Shown piece after piece: positions 32,629 through 42,378 of a DNA stretch of 64,000 nucleotides. Origin of the DNA: Galbibacter pacificus (GTDB taxonomy: Bacteria > Bacteroidota > Bacteroidia > Flavobacteriales > Flavobacteriaceae); contig NZ_JAQSVC010000007.1 in NCBI RefSeq assembly GCF_029603165.1, forward strand, positions 1 to 64,000. Reading direction: 5' to 3'. Position numbers and translations under genes: made by a program. Numbering within the stretch: the stretch's first letter is position 1; the number at the start of each line of letters is the position of its first letter. A model generated the notes under the pieces. It saw only the letters and a list, made by a program, of their open reading frames with translations. It had not been told where the DNA came from and did not search any database.

Positions 32629-32660
32629 AGTATTCTGAAAAAACAAAAACTACCCTATGG

Positions 32661-32843
32661 CCTGCAAGGTTTTTTTCAATCTTGCAGGAGTGTGCATATA
32701 TAATATTGCCGAGACATAAAAAGCGATCCGTTTACGAAAAAATATAAATCAGTTCTTATTTCGTGGATTAGTACAGCAATGGGGGATTTGCCAGTTTACT
32801 GGCAAAAAAGCCAGAGCAGTGCATGGGAAAGCCAGAGCAGTGC
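32661..32843 (+). other. Non-coding gap with stem-loop, palindrome and 16-bp tandem repeat
   Basis: The space 32629-33003 holds no gene. CCTGCAAG/CTTGCAGG (32661-32688) forms a stem-loop whose T-run lies in the loop. TTGCCAGTTTACTGGCAA (32788-32805) is a nearly uninterrupted palindrome. Just after it AAAGCCAGAGCAGTGC occurs twice, at 32807 and 32828, 21 bp (two helical turns) apart. The cluster lies about 160 bases upstream of the aminopeptidase gene and may be an operator or the remains of a repeat element. Confidence 0.45.
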
Positions 32844-33003
32844 TCATTACCCCGGTATAAATAAATTATTTCCCTTAGCTTCTTATAAAACTACAAATAT
32901 TAACCGGAAATGATACTAAATTAACCTTAACACCTTAAATTGTTGCGAAACCCCCGTATTATTGTCAAATTTGAAAGATTTTATTCCCATAAACCATAAA
33001 TCT

Positions 33004-34392
33004 ATGTTTTCACAAGAAGTTTATATAGCCAGAAGGGCAACATTAAAGTCCAATTTAAAAAAAGGTGTCTTGCTTTTTCCTGGAAACGGGGAAAGCGGGA
33101 TGAACTGCAAGGACAATTGGTACCCCTTCCGCCAGGACAGTACTTTTTTATACTACACGGGCATTAATATTCCCGATGTTTATTTTGTAATTGATATTGA
33201 AAACGATGAAGAAATCCTTTTTGGCAACAACCCGACACCCGAAGAAATAGTTTGGATCGGTGCCGTAACACCATTGGAAGAATTGGCCGCAAAGGCTGGC
33301 ATAAAAACGGTAAGACCGTTAAAGGAGTTGGCTTCATATGTCCAGAAGGCCCAACAACGGGAGGCCGTTCATTATTTGCCGCCATACCGCCCTGCAACGG
33401 TTGTCCAGATATGCCAATTCTTGAATATCCCGGTTTCCGAAGTAGAAAAAAAATGCTCGGTTCCCTTTATCAAGGCCGTGGTGGCCCAGCGTGAAATAAA
33501 AGAGGCCATTGAGGTAGAGCAGATCCATAAAGCGGTAAATACAACCGCTGCCATGCATACCTATGCCATGCAAAATGCCGTGGCCGGTAAAACCGAAAAG
33601 GAAATTGCAGGCGATTTACAGGCCATAGCCATTGGTGGTGGCGGGAACATTTCGTTTCCCATCATCCTTACAACCAACGGGCAGTATTTGCACAACCATG
33701 CCACCGAAAATAAAATTAAAAACGGCAATTTGGTATTGTGCGATTGCGGTGCAGAAACCAGCATGGGCTATGCGGGCGACATGACGCGCACATTCCCCTC
33801 GGCAGCGCGTTTTACCGATCTGCAAAAAGAAGTATACAACATCGTGCTGTATGCGCACAACTCGGCCATAGAAACATTAGAGCCGGGCGTGCGCTTTAAG
33901 GACGTGCATTTATTGGCGGCATCCAAATTGGTAGAAGGATTAAAAGGAATGGGGCTCATGAAGGGAAATACAGACGAAGCCGTACATGCCGGGGCACATA
34001 CCTTGTTTTTTCAATGCGGTCTGGGGCATATGATGGGCCTTGACGTGCACGATATGGAAAACCTTGGCGAACCCTATGTAGGCTATACCGATAGCTTGGA
34101 AAAAAGTACGGTATTTGGCTTAAAGTCGCTGCGGTTGGGAAAAGAACTGCAAGAAGGCTTTGTAATTACGGTAGAGCCCGGTATATATTTCAATCCGTTT
34201 TTAATTGATGCCTGGAAAGCCCAAAATAAATATGCCGATTTTGTGAATTATGCTGCCGTTGAAAAATTTAAGGATTTTGGCGGCATCCGTATTGAAGAAG
34301 ATTTTTTAATAACCAAAAACGGTAGCAAGTTATTGGGCAACCCATTGGCAAAAACCGTCGATGACGTTGAAGCACTCAAAAATGCTATTTAA
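33004..34392 (+). CDS. Xaa-Pro aminopeptidase (M24B)
   Basis: With the ATG at 33004 (MFSQEVYIARR) the protein has 463 residues and fits the family start; a TTG at 32962 would add 14 residues. The N-terminal creatinase/prolidase-like domain (about 1-160; RQDSTFLYYTGI) precedes the pita-bread catalytic domain. Its metal ligands lie in CDCGAETSMGYAGDMTRTFP (two Asp), GHMMGLDVHDMENL (His), VEPGIYF (Glu) and GGIRIEED (Glu). It releases N-terminal residues next to proline. It lies between a dipeptidase and an S9 peptidase on the same strand, a plausible peptide-degradation cluster. Confidence 0.9.
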   Translation: MFSQEVYIARRATLKSNLKKGVLLFPGNGESGMNCKDNWYPFRQDSTFLYYTGINIPDVYFVIDIENDEEILFGNNPTPEEIVWIGAVTPLEELAAKAGIKTVRPLKELASYVQKAQQREAVHYLPPYRPATVVQICQFLNIPVSEVEKKCSVPFIKAVVAQREIKEAIEVEQIHKAVNTTAAMHTYAMQNAVAGKTEKEIAGDLQAIAIGGGGNISFPIILTTNGQYLHNHATENKIKNGNLVLCDCGAETSMGYAGDMTRTFPSAARFTDLQKEVYNIVLYAHNSAIETLEPGVRFKDVHLLAASKLVEGLKGMGLMKGNTDEAVHAGAHTLFFQCGLGHMMGLDVHDMENLGEPYVGYTDSLEKSTVFGLKSLRLGKELQEGFVITVEPGIYFNPFLIDAWKAQNKYADFVNYAAVEKFKDFGGIRIEEDFLITKNGSKLLGNPLAKTVDDVEALKNAI

Positions 34393-34410
34393 TAAACTTA
34401 CTAGATAAAA

Positions 34411-36642
34411 ATGAAAAAAATAAACTGGCTTTTATACTTTTTCCTAACGGTTTGTACCATAGCGCAGGCACAGGAAAAGCTTACATTGGATGCTATTTAT
34501 AATTCTTCGGAATACCGGGGGGATTACCAACGGCCCATTTCGTGGATATCTGGGGGCGATGCCTTTGTAACTATTGAAAAAAACGATGAAGGAGAAGACC
34601 AATTGATAAAATATATCAGTAAAAACAATAAAAAAGAGGTGTTTGTTGCTGCGGAAGCATTAACTTCTACAGAAACGTCAAAAGCGTTGCCTATTGAAGA
34701 TTTTACCCTTTCTGAAGACGAGAGCAAAGTATTGATATTTACAAATTCCAGCAGGGTATGGAGGTCTAATACAAAAGGCGATTATTGGGTATACGATTTT
34801 GATACCCAAAAGTTGCAACAAATAGGGAAGAAATTTCCGTCATCGTCGCTTATGTTCGCCAAATTTTCAAACGATAATAAGTACGTTGCCTATGTACACG
34901 ATTTTAATATTTACAAAGAAGATTTTAATACCGGAGAAATTACACAATTTACTACCGATGGTACCAAAGATATTATTAACGGTACATTTGATTGGGTGTA
35001 TGAAGAGGAATTTGGTATGCGCGACGGTTTCTCATGGAGCCCCGATGCAAAACACATTGCCTTTTGGCAGTTGGATGCATCAAAAATCGGGACTTTTTAC
35101 ATGATTAACAATACCGATTCCATTTACTCAAAGCCAATTCCTGTTCAATATCCAAAAGTAGGGCAAGATCCATCGAGTGCTAAAGTGGCGGTGGTAAATA
35201 CTTCCTCTAAAAAAATAGACTGGATAGCCATTCCGGGAGATCCGGTGCAACATTACCTTCCCGGAATGCAATGGGTAGACAACGATTTATTGTTGATTCA
35301 GCAAATAAACAGAAAACAAAACCAACTAAATATCTACACCTACCGTCCGTCTACAAATTCGGTCAAAAAAATCTATACCGAAACAGAAGACACGTGGGTG
35401 GATATTGGGTATCCAGATGTGTCGTCCAACCAGTGGGGCGGAAATACATTGTTGCTTACCGGTAACAACACTGCCTTTTTGCGCATGACAGAAACCGACG
35501 GATGGCGGCATGTTTATAAAGTTGATGTTAAAACCGGAGAAAAAGTAGTATTGACGCCTGGCGAGTACGATGTGGCATCGTTTTATGGCGTTTCAAAGAA
35601 AGAGTTGTTTTTTAGTGCCTCGCCCGACAATCCTACGCAACGGTATTTGTATAGTGTTCCGTTAAACGGAAAAGGGACTTTAAAAAGGTTGACTCCCGAA
35701 TTGTACAGTGGGATTAACACTTATAATATTGCCCCAAATGGCAAATATGCCATTCATAATCATACAGATATTAATACGCCAAGGACCACGCGCTTGATTA
35801 GCCTGCTAAACCATAACACCATTATAACCTTGGTGTCTAATGAGCGGCTAAAACAAAAACTGGGCAATTTGGAAATGCCCGTCACCGAATTTTTTACGGT
35901 AACCACTTCCGAAGGAATTGAAATTGACGGACGTATAACAAAGCCTGCCAATTTTGATGCGTCTAAAAAATACCCCGTAGTGTTTAATGTATATGGCGAG
36001 CCTTGGGGGCAAATGGCAACCGATAGCTGGATTGGTTTGTACGATATGTTTTTGGCACAACAGGGTTTTGTGTTAATAAAAATGGACAACCGTGGAACGC
36101 CTTCTTTAAAGGGCAGTAATTGGCGTAAGTCGATTTACAGAAAAGTAGGGGTTGTAAACACCAAAGACCAAGCATTGGCCGCAAAAGAAGTTTTAAAATG
36201 GAATTTTGTAGATACAGACCGCATATCAGTATGGGGCTGGAGCGGTGGCGGCTCCATGACATTGAATTTAATGTTTAGATATCCGGAAGTTTATAAAACC
36301 GGTATTGCCGTTGCTGCGGTTGCCAACCAGTTGTTTTACGATAATGTTTATCAAGAAAGGTATATGGGGTTGCCGCAAGAGAATAAGGAAGACTTTATAG
36401 AAGGATCGCCCGTAACTTATGCAAAAAACTTGGAAGGGAATTTATTGGTAGTCCATGGCACTGGAGACGATAATGTACATTACCAAAACACCGAATATTT
36501 AATAAATGAATTGATACGGCAGAACAAACAGTTTGATTTAATGGTGTACCCCAACCGTTCGCATGGTATTTACGAAGGGCAGAACACATCACGGCATTTG
36601 TATACGCTCATTACTAATTATCTATTGGAGCATAACAAGTAA
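34411..36642 (+). CDS. Secreted S9B dipeptidyl-peptidase IV-like enzyme
   Basis: The 743-residue protein has a signal peptide (to about AQAQ, residue 21). A DPP IV N-terminal beta-propeller (about 80-440; the D-W-V-Y-E-E-E-F loop supplies the substrate-binding Glu pair) precedes an alpha/beta hydrolase domain (about 480-743). The catalytic triad is Ser611 (GWSGGGS), Asp686 (HGTGDDNVH) and His718 (NRSHGIY). It removes X-Pro/Ala dipeptides from peptides in the periplasm. It starts 18 bases after the aminopeptidase gene and is probably co-transcribed. A terminator follows at 36672-36699. Confidence 0.92.
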   Translation: MKKINWLLYFFLTVCTIAQAQEKLTLDAIYNSSEYRGDYQRPISWISGGDAFVTIEKNDEGEDQLIKYISKNNKKEVFVAAEALTSTETSKALPIEDFTLSEDESKVLIFTNSSRVWRSNTKGDYWVYDFDTQKLQQIGKKFPSSSLMFAKFSNDNKYVAYVHDFNIYKEDFNTGEITQFTTDGTKDIINGTFDWVYEEEFGMRDGFSWSPDAKHIAFWQLDASKIGTFYMINNTDSIYSKPIPVQYPKVGQDPSSAKVAVVNTSSKKIDWIAIPGDPVQHYLPGMQWVDNDLLLIQQINRKQNQLNIYTYRPSTNSVKKIYTETEDTWVDIGYPDVSSNQWGGNTLLLTGNNTAFLRMTETDGWRHVYKVDVKTGEKVVLTPGEYDVASFYGVSKKELFFSASPDNPTQRYLYSVPLNGKGTLKRLTPELYSGINTYNIAPNGKYAIHNHTDINTPRTTRLISLLNHNTIITLVSNERLKQKLGNLEMPVTEFFTVTTSEGIEIDGRITKPANFDASKKYPVVFNVYGEPWGQMATDSWIGLYDMFLAQQGFVLIKMDNRGTPSLKGSNWRKSIYRKVGVVNTKDQALAAKEVLKWNFVDTDRISVWGWSGGGSMTLNLMFRYPEVYKTGIAVAAVANQLFYDNVYQERYMGLPQENKEDFIEGSPVTYAKNLEGNLLVVHGTGDDNVHYQNTEYLINELIRQNKQFDLMVYPNRSHGIYEGQNTSRHLYTLITNYLLEHNK

Positions 36643-36671
36643 GTTTTAAATATAAACATTGTTTTTACGAT

Positions 36672-36699
36672 AAAACCGGGGCAAATGCCTCGGTTTTTT
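36672..36699 (+). terminator. Terminator of the peptidase cluster
   Basis: AAACCGGGGC (36673-36682) pairs, with G-U wobble, with GCCTCGGTTT (36687-36696) around an AAAT loop, followed by a T-run. It lies 30 bases past the S9 peptidase stop. Confidence 0.85.
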
Positions 36700-36754
36700 A
36701 TGGAATAGTATTTGATTGTACTATGGCTATTGACTAATTATACCATAAAAAATC

Positions 36755-37165
36755 ATGAAAATTACATATAGAATCTTATATGTGCTCTTTTTAATAATAG
36801 CTTGTAATGGAGCATTGGCACAATCAACAACAAAACATCAGTCTGTATTATATATAAATGTCATTATTAATTATGAAGGTAAAATAAAGATCAAGGATAA
36901 TGTTTTAAACTTGAACGAAGTTCAAGTCTATACCCGCAATTATGTAAGACAACAACCTGCTTTTAAATATAATGGGGTTGTATATAGGGTTTATGCAGAT
37001 GAAGATTTAGAATTAGGGACGATAATGGATTTAGAGCAAGAATTGCAAAAAGCCTTTGAAGGAAAAAGAGAACGCTATTTATTGAATACGAAAACGGTTA
37101 CATTGGACGAGCCCGATCTGTGGAATAAATTGAAAACACTGGAAATCAAAGCTGTAAAAGATTAA
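36755..37165 (+). CDS. Secreted protein of unknown function
   Basis: The 136-residue protein has a signal peptide (MKITYRILYVLFLIIACNGALAQ). After that come about 110 residues of mixed alpha/beta sequence: LYINVIINYEGKIKIKD, then VYRVYADEDLELGTIMDLEQE. The rhythm (strand, Gly turn, IKI strand, D-x-x-L-x-x-G-x-I-M-D-x-x-x-x) vaguely recalls ExbD/TolR periplasmic domains, but there is no N-terminal TM anchor with the conserved Asp, so I do not assign it. It stands alone between a terminator and the DUF4407 gene 72 bases downstream. Confidence 0.7.
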   Translation: MKITYRILYVLFLIIACNGALAQSTTKHQSVLYINVIINYEGKIKIKDNVLNLNEVQVYTRNYVRQQPAFKYNGVVYRVYADEDLELGTIMDLEQELQKAFEGKRERYLLNTKTVTLDEPDLWNKLKTLEIKAVKD

Positions 37166-37237
37166 TTATGATAAAAAATGTAAGATTTTTATAGTTTAGG
37201 CGTTATATGGAGTATCAATCTTAAACCTAATTATGTT

Positions 37238-38338
37238 ATGATGAAAAAATTTTTCTGGATGTGTTCGGGCGCCGATACCGATATTCTTGAACAATGTTCC
37301 AAAGCCGAACAGATAAAACAGGCCGGAATTGGAGGCACCGTATTTTTTACGGCCGTAATGGCAACCATTGCAGCATCGTATGCATTGTATACGGTTTTCG
37401 ATTCTATATGGACGTCCATTTTCTTTGGTTTGGTTTGGGGGCTACTTATTTTTAACCTGGACCGTTTTATTGTTTCAACCATTAAAAAGAAAGACGATTT
37501 TAAAAGCGAGCTATTGCAGGCTTTACCAAGAATTGTTCTGGCCATTATCATTGCTGTTGTAATTGCAAAACCACTTGAGTTGAAAATATTCCAAAAGGAG
37601 ATTGACCAGGTGTTATTGGAAGAAAAAAACCAAATGACGCTCGATAACAAGGAGCAATTGGCACTTCAGTACACGCCACAAATGGAGGAACTTTCAACCG
37701 AAATTAATGGTTTGAAGAATGAAATATCCCAAAAAGAAAACGAAGTGAACAGTTTATACAATACTTATATAGCCGAAGCCGAAGGCAGGGAAGGTACCTT
37801 AAAAATTGGGAAGGGCCCTGTTTATAAAGAAAAAAGGGAAAAACACGATACAGCCCTTGCAGAACTCGATGAATTGAGGGATAAAAACAATAACAAAATA
37901 GCAGTTAAGGAAGCCGAAATTGCCTCGTTGCAAGAGGGGTATTTAAAAAAAGTAGAGAACACCCAACCAACCATTGATGGTTTCGATGGGCTTATGGCAC
38001 GTGTCAATGCATTGGATAAATTGCCGTGGCTGCCTTCGTTTTTTATTTTTCTATTGTTTTTGGCTATAGAAACGGCACCAATAATATCCAAGCTTTTGGC
38101 ACCCAAGGGCGAATACGATATCAAGCTGGAAGATGCAGAAAGCACCGTTAAAAATTGGGTGGAACAAAAAGAATATCAGCGCAAGCAACAATTGGCAACC
38201 GATGCCATGATTAATGATAAAGTGTATGAAGATTTAGCCGCCGATGATGAACTATATCAGTACAAAAGAAAAACAGCGCGAGAGGTTTTGCAACTTCAGG
38301 CCGATGCATTTTATAAACAGCAAAAACAGAATTTGTAG
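37238..38338 (+). CDS. DUF4407 membrane protein
   Basis: The 366-residue protein has the DUF4407 layout. An N-terminal segment with three TM helices comes first (about 30-115), with CSGAD near the start and NLDRFIVSTIKKKDDF after TM2. A long coiled-coil region follows (about 130-245, Glu/Lys-rich, LSTEINGLKNEISQKENEVN), then a fourth TM helix (about 265-285, FFIFLLFLAIETAPI). A charged cytoplasmic tail ends the protein. The function is unknown. The ATG at 37241 (one codon in) is an equally good start. The adjacent pseudogene runs the opposite way and ends ten bases from this stop. Confidence 0.85.
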   Translation: MMKKFFWMCSGADTDILEQCSKAEQIKQAGIGGTVFFTAVMATIAASYALYTVFDSIWTSIFFGLVWGLLIFNLDRFIVSTIKKKDDFKSELLQALPRIVLAIIIAVVIAKPLELKIFQKEIDQVLLEEKNQMTLDNKEQLALQYTPQMEELSTEINGLKNEISQKENEVNSLYNTYIAEAEGREGTLKIGKGPVYKEKREKHDTALAELDELRDKNNNKIAVKEAEIASLQEGYLKKVENTQPTIDGFDGLMARVNALDKLPWLPSFFIFLLFLAIETAPIISKLLAPKGEYDIKLEDAESTVKNWVEQKEYQRKQQLATDAMINDKVYEDLAADDELYQYKRKTAREVLQLQADAFYKQQKQNL

Positions 38339-38347
38339 TATAGATAG

Positions 38348-40287
38348 TTATTCTTCTGGCCTAATTGGGAAAGGGGCTACAACGGTATAGCCATGCCTTT
38401 TTGGCGTAAAGGAAATGTTTCCGTCGATTTTGTTAAATATTTTGGTCAAACTTTGCTGTCCAATGCCATTGCTTTGGGCCGTGAATTTCGATTTTATCTT
38501 TTTATGGCCATCGTCCCGGAGCTTAATATAGCAAGTGTTGTGCTTAATGGTGATATGGATGTCCAGGTTTTTTGCATTGGCGTGTTTAATGGTGTTGGAA
38601 ATACTTTCTTTTATTAAATGGTAAATGACCCTCTGTTCTTCCTTGTTAAAGGAGTTTATATTATGCTCTTTTACATCGGTGCTCATGGTAACGGTAATAT
38701 GCAACAAACCTACTTCGTCAAACTGGTGCTGTAGCCCTTCCAGGTATTCTACAATATTTAAGTGGCGGTCTTCTTTTTCTCCATTGATAAGGCTGTGAGC
38801 AAAATTTCTGGAATCGCGGTATATAGTGTCCCATTCTTCGATGATTGAAGAAAACCGTTGCTTGGAACTTTCTGTAGTGGCGTTCTTTTTATAATCGGGT
38901 GTAAGGTATTTTACTGCCATAATATTGCTCAATAAATCGTTGTGTATTTTTTCCCTATTTCTTTTCTGTTGTCTGTAATTTTCCTGTCAACATCTTTTAG
39001 CGAATCTTCAAGCAACCGTATCCGTTAGTTGTGTTTTTCTTCATTTATTAAATTTTTAATTCTGTTCTGCTTTGCCCTCAATATAGTTATTCCAATTAGC
39101 AACAAAATTAAAATAGTGCTCAAGGAGTACAGTAAAAGGTCCCTGTTCCTTTTTTCGCTTAGCTTGTTCTTAAGGGTAACGATTTCCAGTTCTTTTTTAT
39201 GAAGATTGTAATCCCTGTCTGCAATAGCTATTTCGCCTTGGTGTTTGTATACCTCTTTGGTAATAGCGGCATCATGAATTTCTTCCAGGACCTTGTTGGC
39301 ATTTGCATAATCTTCATCTTTTTTCAACCTTTTATAAAGTTTTTTGGCAATAAACTCCTTGTAGATATTATCTGTAGGTTCTATTGACAGGTTGTTTAAA
39401 AGAAAGGAAAGGGCTTCGTCTTCTTTATTTTTTTCCATTTTAAGCTACGCGGCCAATACTTTTTTAGAATAGTCCAACCGGATGTAAAAACTATCAAAAA
39501 GCCCTGTTGGGTTTACCTTTTCAAGCTCTTTTTGGGCGGTTTCAAAGTTATTTTCAAAATAGGCGATGTATCCTTTTCTTAAGTGATATAAAAAAGACCA
39601 TAGATTTTCTTTTTGAAAAGTGTCCGGATATTTTGCAAGCATCTTGTCAAGATGGTTTTTTGCATCGATGAGGTGTTTTTTGTCCTGATCCCCCATGTAC
39701 TCAAAAAGCGAAATTTCAATAAGGTTGCTGGGGATATACCTGTTTAAGAATTCCTGAAATTCTTTAGTAGAATAAACCGAAGCAATGGAATAAACTTCAT
39801 CTTGGATTTCAATACATTTGTCAAATTGAAACGTTTTAAAATATGCCCGCGACAATGCAAGGTATGTGCTCGGGAGGTAGCCCAGGTCTTTATATTGATT
39901 TTTTCCCCACCAAGGTGTTGACAATAATTATGCCCGGGATATAATTGTTTACTTCAATATAATTTGTGGCTATGAGCACCTCTAATGTAAATAATTTGTA
40001 GTTGTTGCCCTCTGGAAATTTATGGACATATTTTTTTAAGGAATCCCCAGTCATTGTGTTTCGTTAAGTTGACTATAATGATGGTTAAAATTCTAGAGCA
40101 TCAATATAAAATAGCTTTGCAGGCGATCTCTTTCCTTTAACGTGGTAACGTTCCTTTTTAAAACTTCAAGCAAAGAATCCTTTTCCCTATTATATTCAGG
40201 CAATATCAAAGAAGTACTGGCAATAACATATGTAAGCTCATTTAGGTCGAAATTGGTATAATCAACCGGCTTAATAGAATCTGCCAT
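38348..40287 (-). pseudogene. Decayed TPR-containing sensor histidine kinase (NarX-like)
   Basis: Pieces of one gene read in order on the minus strand. A helical TPR-like N-terminus runs from 40287 and more TPR follows at 39924-39445. A helical linker plus TM helix lies at 39438-39025 (LLLYSLSTILILLLIGITIL), and a HATPase domain at 38932-38348 (IYHLIKESISNTIKHA). The breaks are a frameshift near 39905, an in-frame TAG at 39445-39447, a stop at 39025 and a frameshift near 38960. In the HisKA_3-like helix KIHNDLLSNIM the position of the phosphoacceptor His is Leu. The kinase is therefore dead in several ways. No response regulator gene of the NarL type is next to it. Confidence 0.8.
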
Positions 40288-40500
40288 TGCGTTATAAATT
40301 CTTTACTAATGCCATGCTGTGTATAACATAATTGTATAGTAAAGAAGAGAGAACTTGGTATTGAAAATTTCCTCAACATGTTTTTTATTAAAATTACTTG
40401 GGGGGAAATAAAAGGGAAATGCTATGCTTTCTTGATATTAGAATATGAAGTTACAAAAATAAACTATAATACTAATTATTTTGAAAAAAATTATAGTATC

Positions 40501-41385
40501 ATGGCAACCACGCTTCATGCTATTGAATACCAAAACGATAAAGCATGTAAAACTTGTTTCTCACAGATTAATAAAATATTTTTGCCGAAAAATTCCATGA
40601 TACAGTCTGTAAAGAATACAATTAATGCAGAACGCCGTGCATTACTAACCCATGAACTATATGGTAAAATACAAACGCCACAAGAATTACAATTGTTCCT
40701 TAAGCACCATGTATTTGCAGTTTGGGACTTTATGTCCTTACTAAAAGCGCTCCAAAACTCATTAACATGCACAACACTGCCGTGGAAACCTGTTGGAGCA
40801 CCACAAACAAGATACCTTATTAACGAAATTGTATTGGGTGAAGAAACCGATGTAGACAAGCAGGGTAATTATAAAAGTCATTACGAAATGTACCTTGAGG
40901 CAATGGAGGCTTGTGATGCCCCAACAGATGAAATAGAAAGTTTTGTGAACTCCATAGCCGGTATGGAAACAATTTTGCAGACAATTGACAAAGCCGACCT
41001 TAACGCTTCGATAAAAGAATTTTTAACCTTCACCTTCAAGCTCATCGCAGAAGGAAAGCCACATAAAATAGCCGCCGCGTTTACTTTTGGCAGGGAAGAT
41101 TTAATACCAGAAATGTTTACGGCAATTTTAAAAAGCATGCAAAAGGACTTCCCGGAACTTATGCTTGAAAAATTAATTTACTATTTCGATCGACATATAG
41201 AAGTAGATGGCGATACCCATGGCCCACTTGCCCATAAAATGATCGAAGAACTATGCGGAAACGATTCAGAAAAATGGAACGAGGTAACACAGGTTGCCAA
41301 AACAGCGTTGCTTAAACGAATTGTTCTTTGGGAAGGGATAGAAAAGGAAATTTCGCTCTTGCAAAAAGTAGCACCTATTAAATAG
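40501..41385 (+). CDS. DUF3050 protein, heme-oxygenase-like fold
   Basis: The core matches DUF3050: LTHELYGKIQTPQELQLFLK, HHVFAVWDFMSLLKALQ, LINEIVLGEETD, FTFGREDLIPEMF, and YYFDRHIEVDGDTHGPLA. This all-helical, heme-oxygenase-like family has conserved His and Glu residues but no proven activity. The start is uncertain: ATG at 40501 gives 294 residues. The family usually begins close to MIQSVKNTI (ATG at 40597), and a TTG-N20-TATTTTTG promoter-like pair (40553-40583) sits just before that codon. A third ATG at 40378 gives an unlikely AT-rich leader. Confidence 0.8.
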   Translation: MATTLHAIEYQNDKACKTCFSQINKIFLPKNSMIQSVKNTINAERRALLTHELYGKIQTPQELQLFLKHHVFAVWDFMSLLKALQNSLTCTTLPWKPVGAPQTRYLINEIVLGEETDVDKQGNYKSHYEMYLEAMEACDAPTDEIESFVNSIAGMETILQTIDKADLNASIKEFLTFTFKLIAEGKPHKIAAAFTFGREDLIPEMFTAILKSMQKDFPELMLEKLIYYFDRHIEVDGDTHGPLAHKMIEELCGNDSEKWNEVTQVAKTALLKRIVLWEGIEKEISLLQKVAPIK

Positions 41386-41479
41386 GGATAACGCTTTTTA
41401 TTATGTAGAAAGTTTATTTCCTTTTGAGGGGCACGCCATTAAATGGTAAATATTGAAATTAAATATTTATTTTTAAGGC

Positions 41480-42376
41480 ATGTCTACACACCAACGTTTT
41501 GATAAGGCTTTTAAAAACGCAAAGATTGTCGAGTTCGACGATACTTCAAAATATATACTTTTTAGCGATTGCCACCGGGGTGACAATAGTTTTGCCGATG
41601 ATTTTGCAAACAATAGAAATACTTATTTTCATGCGTTAAAACAATACTACAACGAAGGCTTTACCTATTGCGAATTGGGCGATGGAAACGAATTGTGGGA
41701 AAACCTTCACTTTAACAGTCTTTTCGAATCGCATAAAAATGTTTTTTTATTGCTAAAACATTTTCACGATGCCAATAGGCTGTACTTGCTTTATGGTAAT
41801 CACGATATGGTTTATCAAGATAAAAAAACAATAAAAAAACATTACGATACTTGGTTGGACCCAAATTTAGGCGAGAAAGTGCCGTTCATGCCCGGACTGG
41901 AATACCACGAGGCAATTATCCTTCAGCATAAAAAAACAAAACAACAAATATTTTTGGCGCATGGGCACCAGGCCGATTGGCGTAACCATACCTTTTGGAG
42001 GTGGAACCGTTTTATGGTAAGGGTGTTATGGAGGTCGCTACAGGTTGTTGGAATTTCCGATCCCACCAGCCCCGCAAAAAACAATACCGAACTTATAAAA
42101 ATAGAACGCCGTACAAAAAAATGGATAGCCGACAGGAAGAATCAGTTTACCATTACCGGGCATACGCACCGCCCACGGTTTCCAGAACCAAAAGATATTG
42201 CCTATTTTAACGATGGCAGTTGTGTACACCCAAGAAGCATTACGGGAATTGAAATTCAAAATGGGGAAATAGCACTTATAAAATGGTATGTAGACACTAC
42301 CGACGATGGCTTTTTGCAAATTGTAAGGGCCGTTTTGGAAGGCCCAAAAAAAATAATAGACTATAAAACAACCTAA
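41480..42376 (+). CDS. Calcineurin-like metallophosphoesterase
   Basis: The 298-residue protein has the complete metallophosphoesterase motif set: FSDCHRGDN (Asp, His), ELGDGNELW (Asp), YGNHDMVY (Asn-His-Asp), LAHGHQAD (His) and ITGHTHRPRF (His-Thr-His). No signal peptide or TM helix is present, so it is cytosolic or peripheral. A basic/aromatic insert between the last motifs (WRWNRFMVRVLWRSLQ) could touch membranes, as in lipid-A-precursor hydrolases, but no such substrate can be assigned. The next gene starts two bases after its stop, so it heads the operon 41480-45181. Confidence 0.85.
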   Translation: MSTHQRFDKAFKNAKIVEFDDTSKYILFSDCHRGDNSFADDFANNRNTYFHALKQYYNEGFTYCELGDGNELWENLHFNSLFESHKNVFLLLKHFHDANRLYLLYGNHDMVYQDKKTIKKHYDTWLDPNLGEKVPFMPGLEYHEAIILQHKKTKQQIFLAHGHQADWRNHTFWRWNRFMVRVLWRSLQVVGISDPTSPAKNNTELIKIERRTKKWIADRKNQFTITGHTHRPRFPEPKDIAYFNDGSCVHPRSITGIEIQNGEIALIKWYVDTTDDGFLQIVRAVLEGPKKIIDYKTT

Positions 42377-42378
42377 AA

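Noticed and set aside
32661-32688. Terminator of the dipeptidase gene
   Set aside because: The stem is good, but the T-run sits in the loop and the stem is followed by AGTGTGC, so standard rho-independent termination is not supported.
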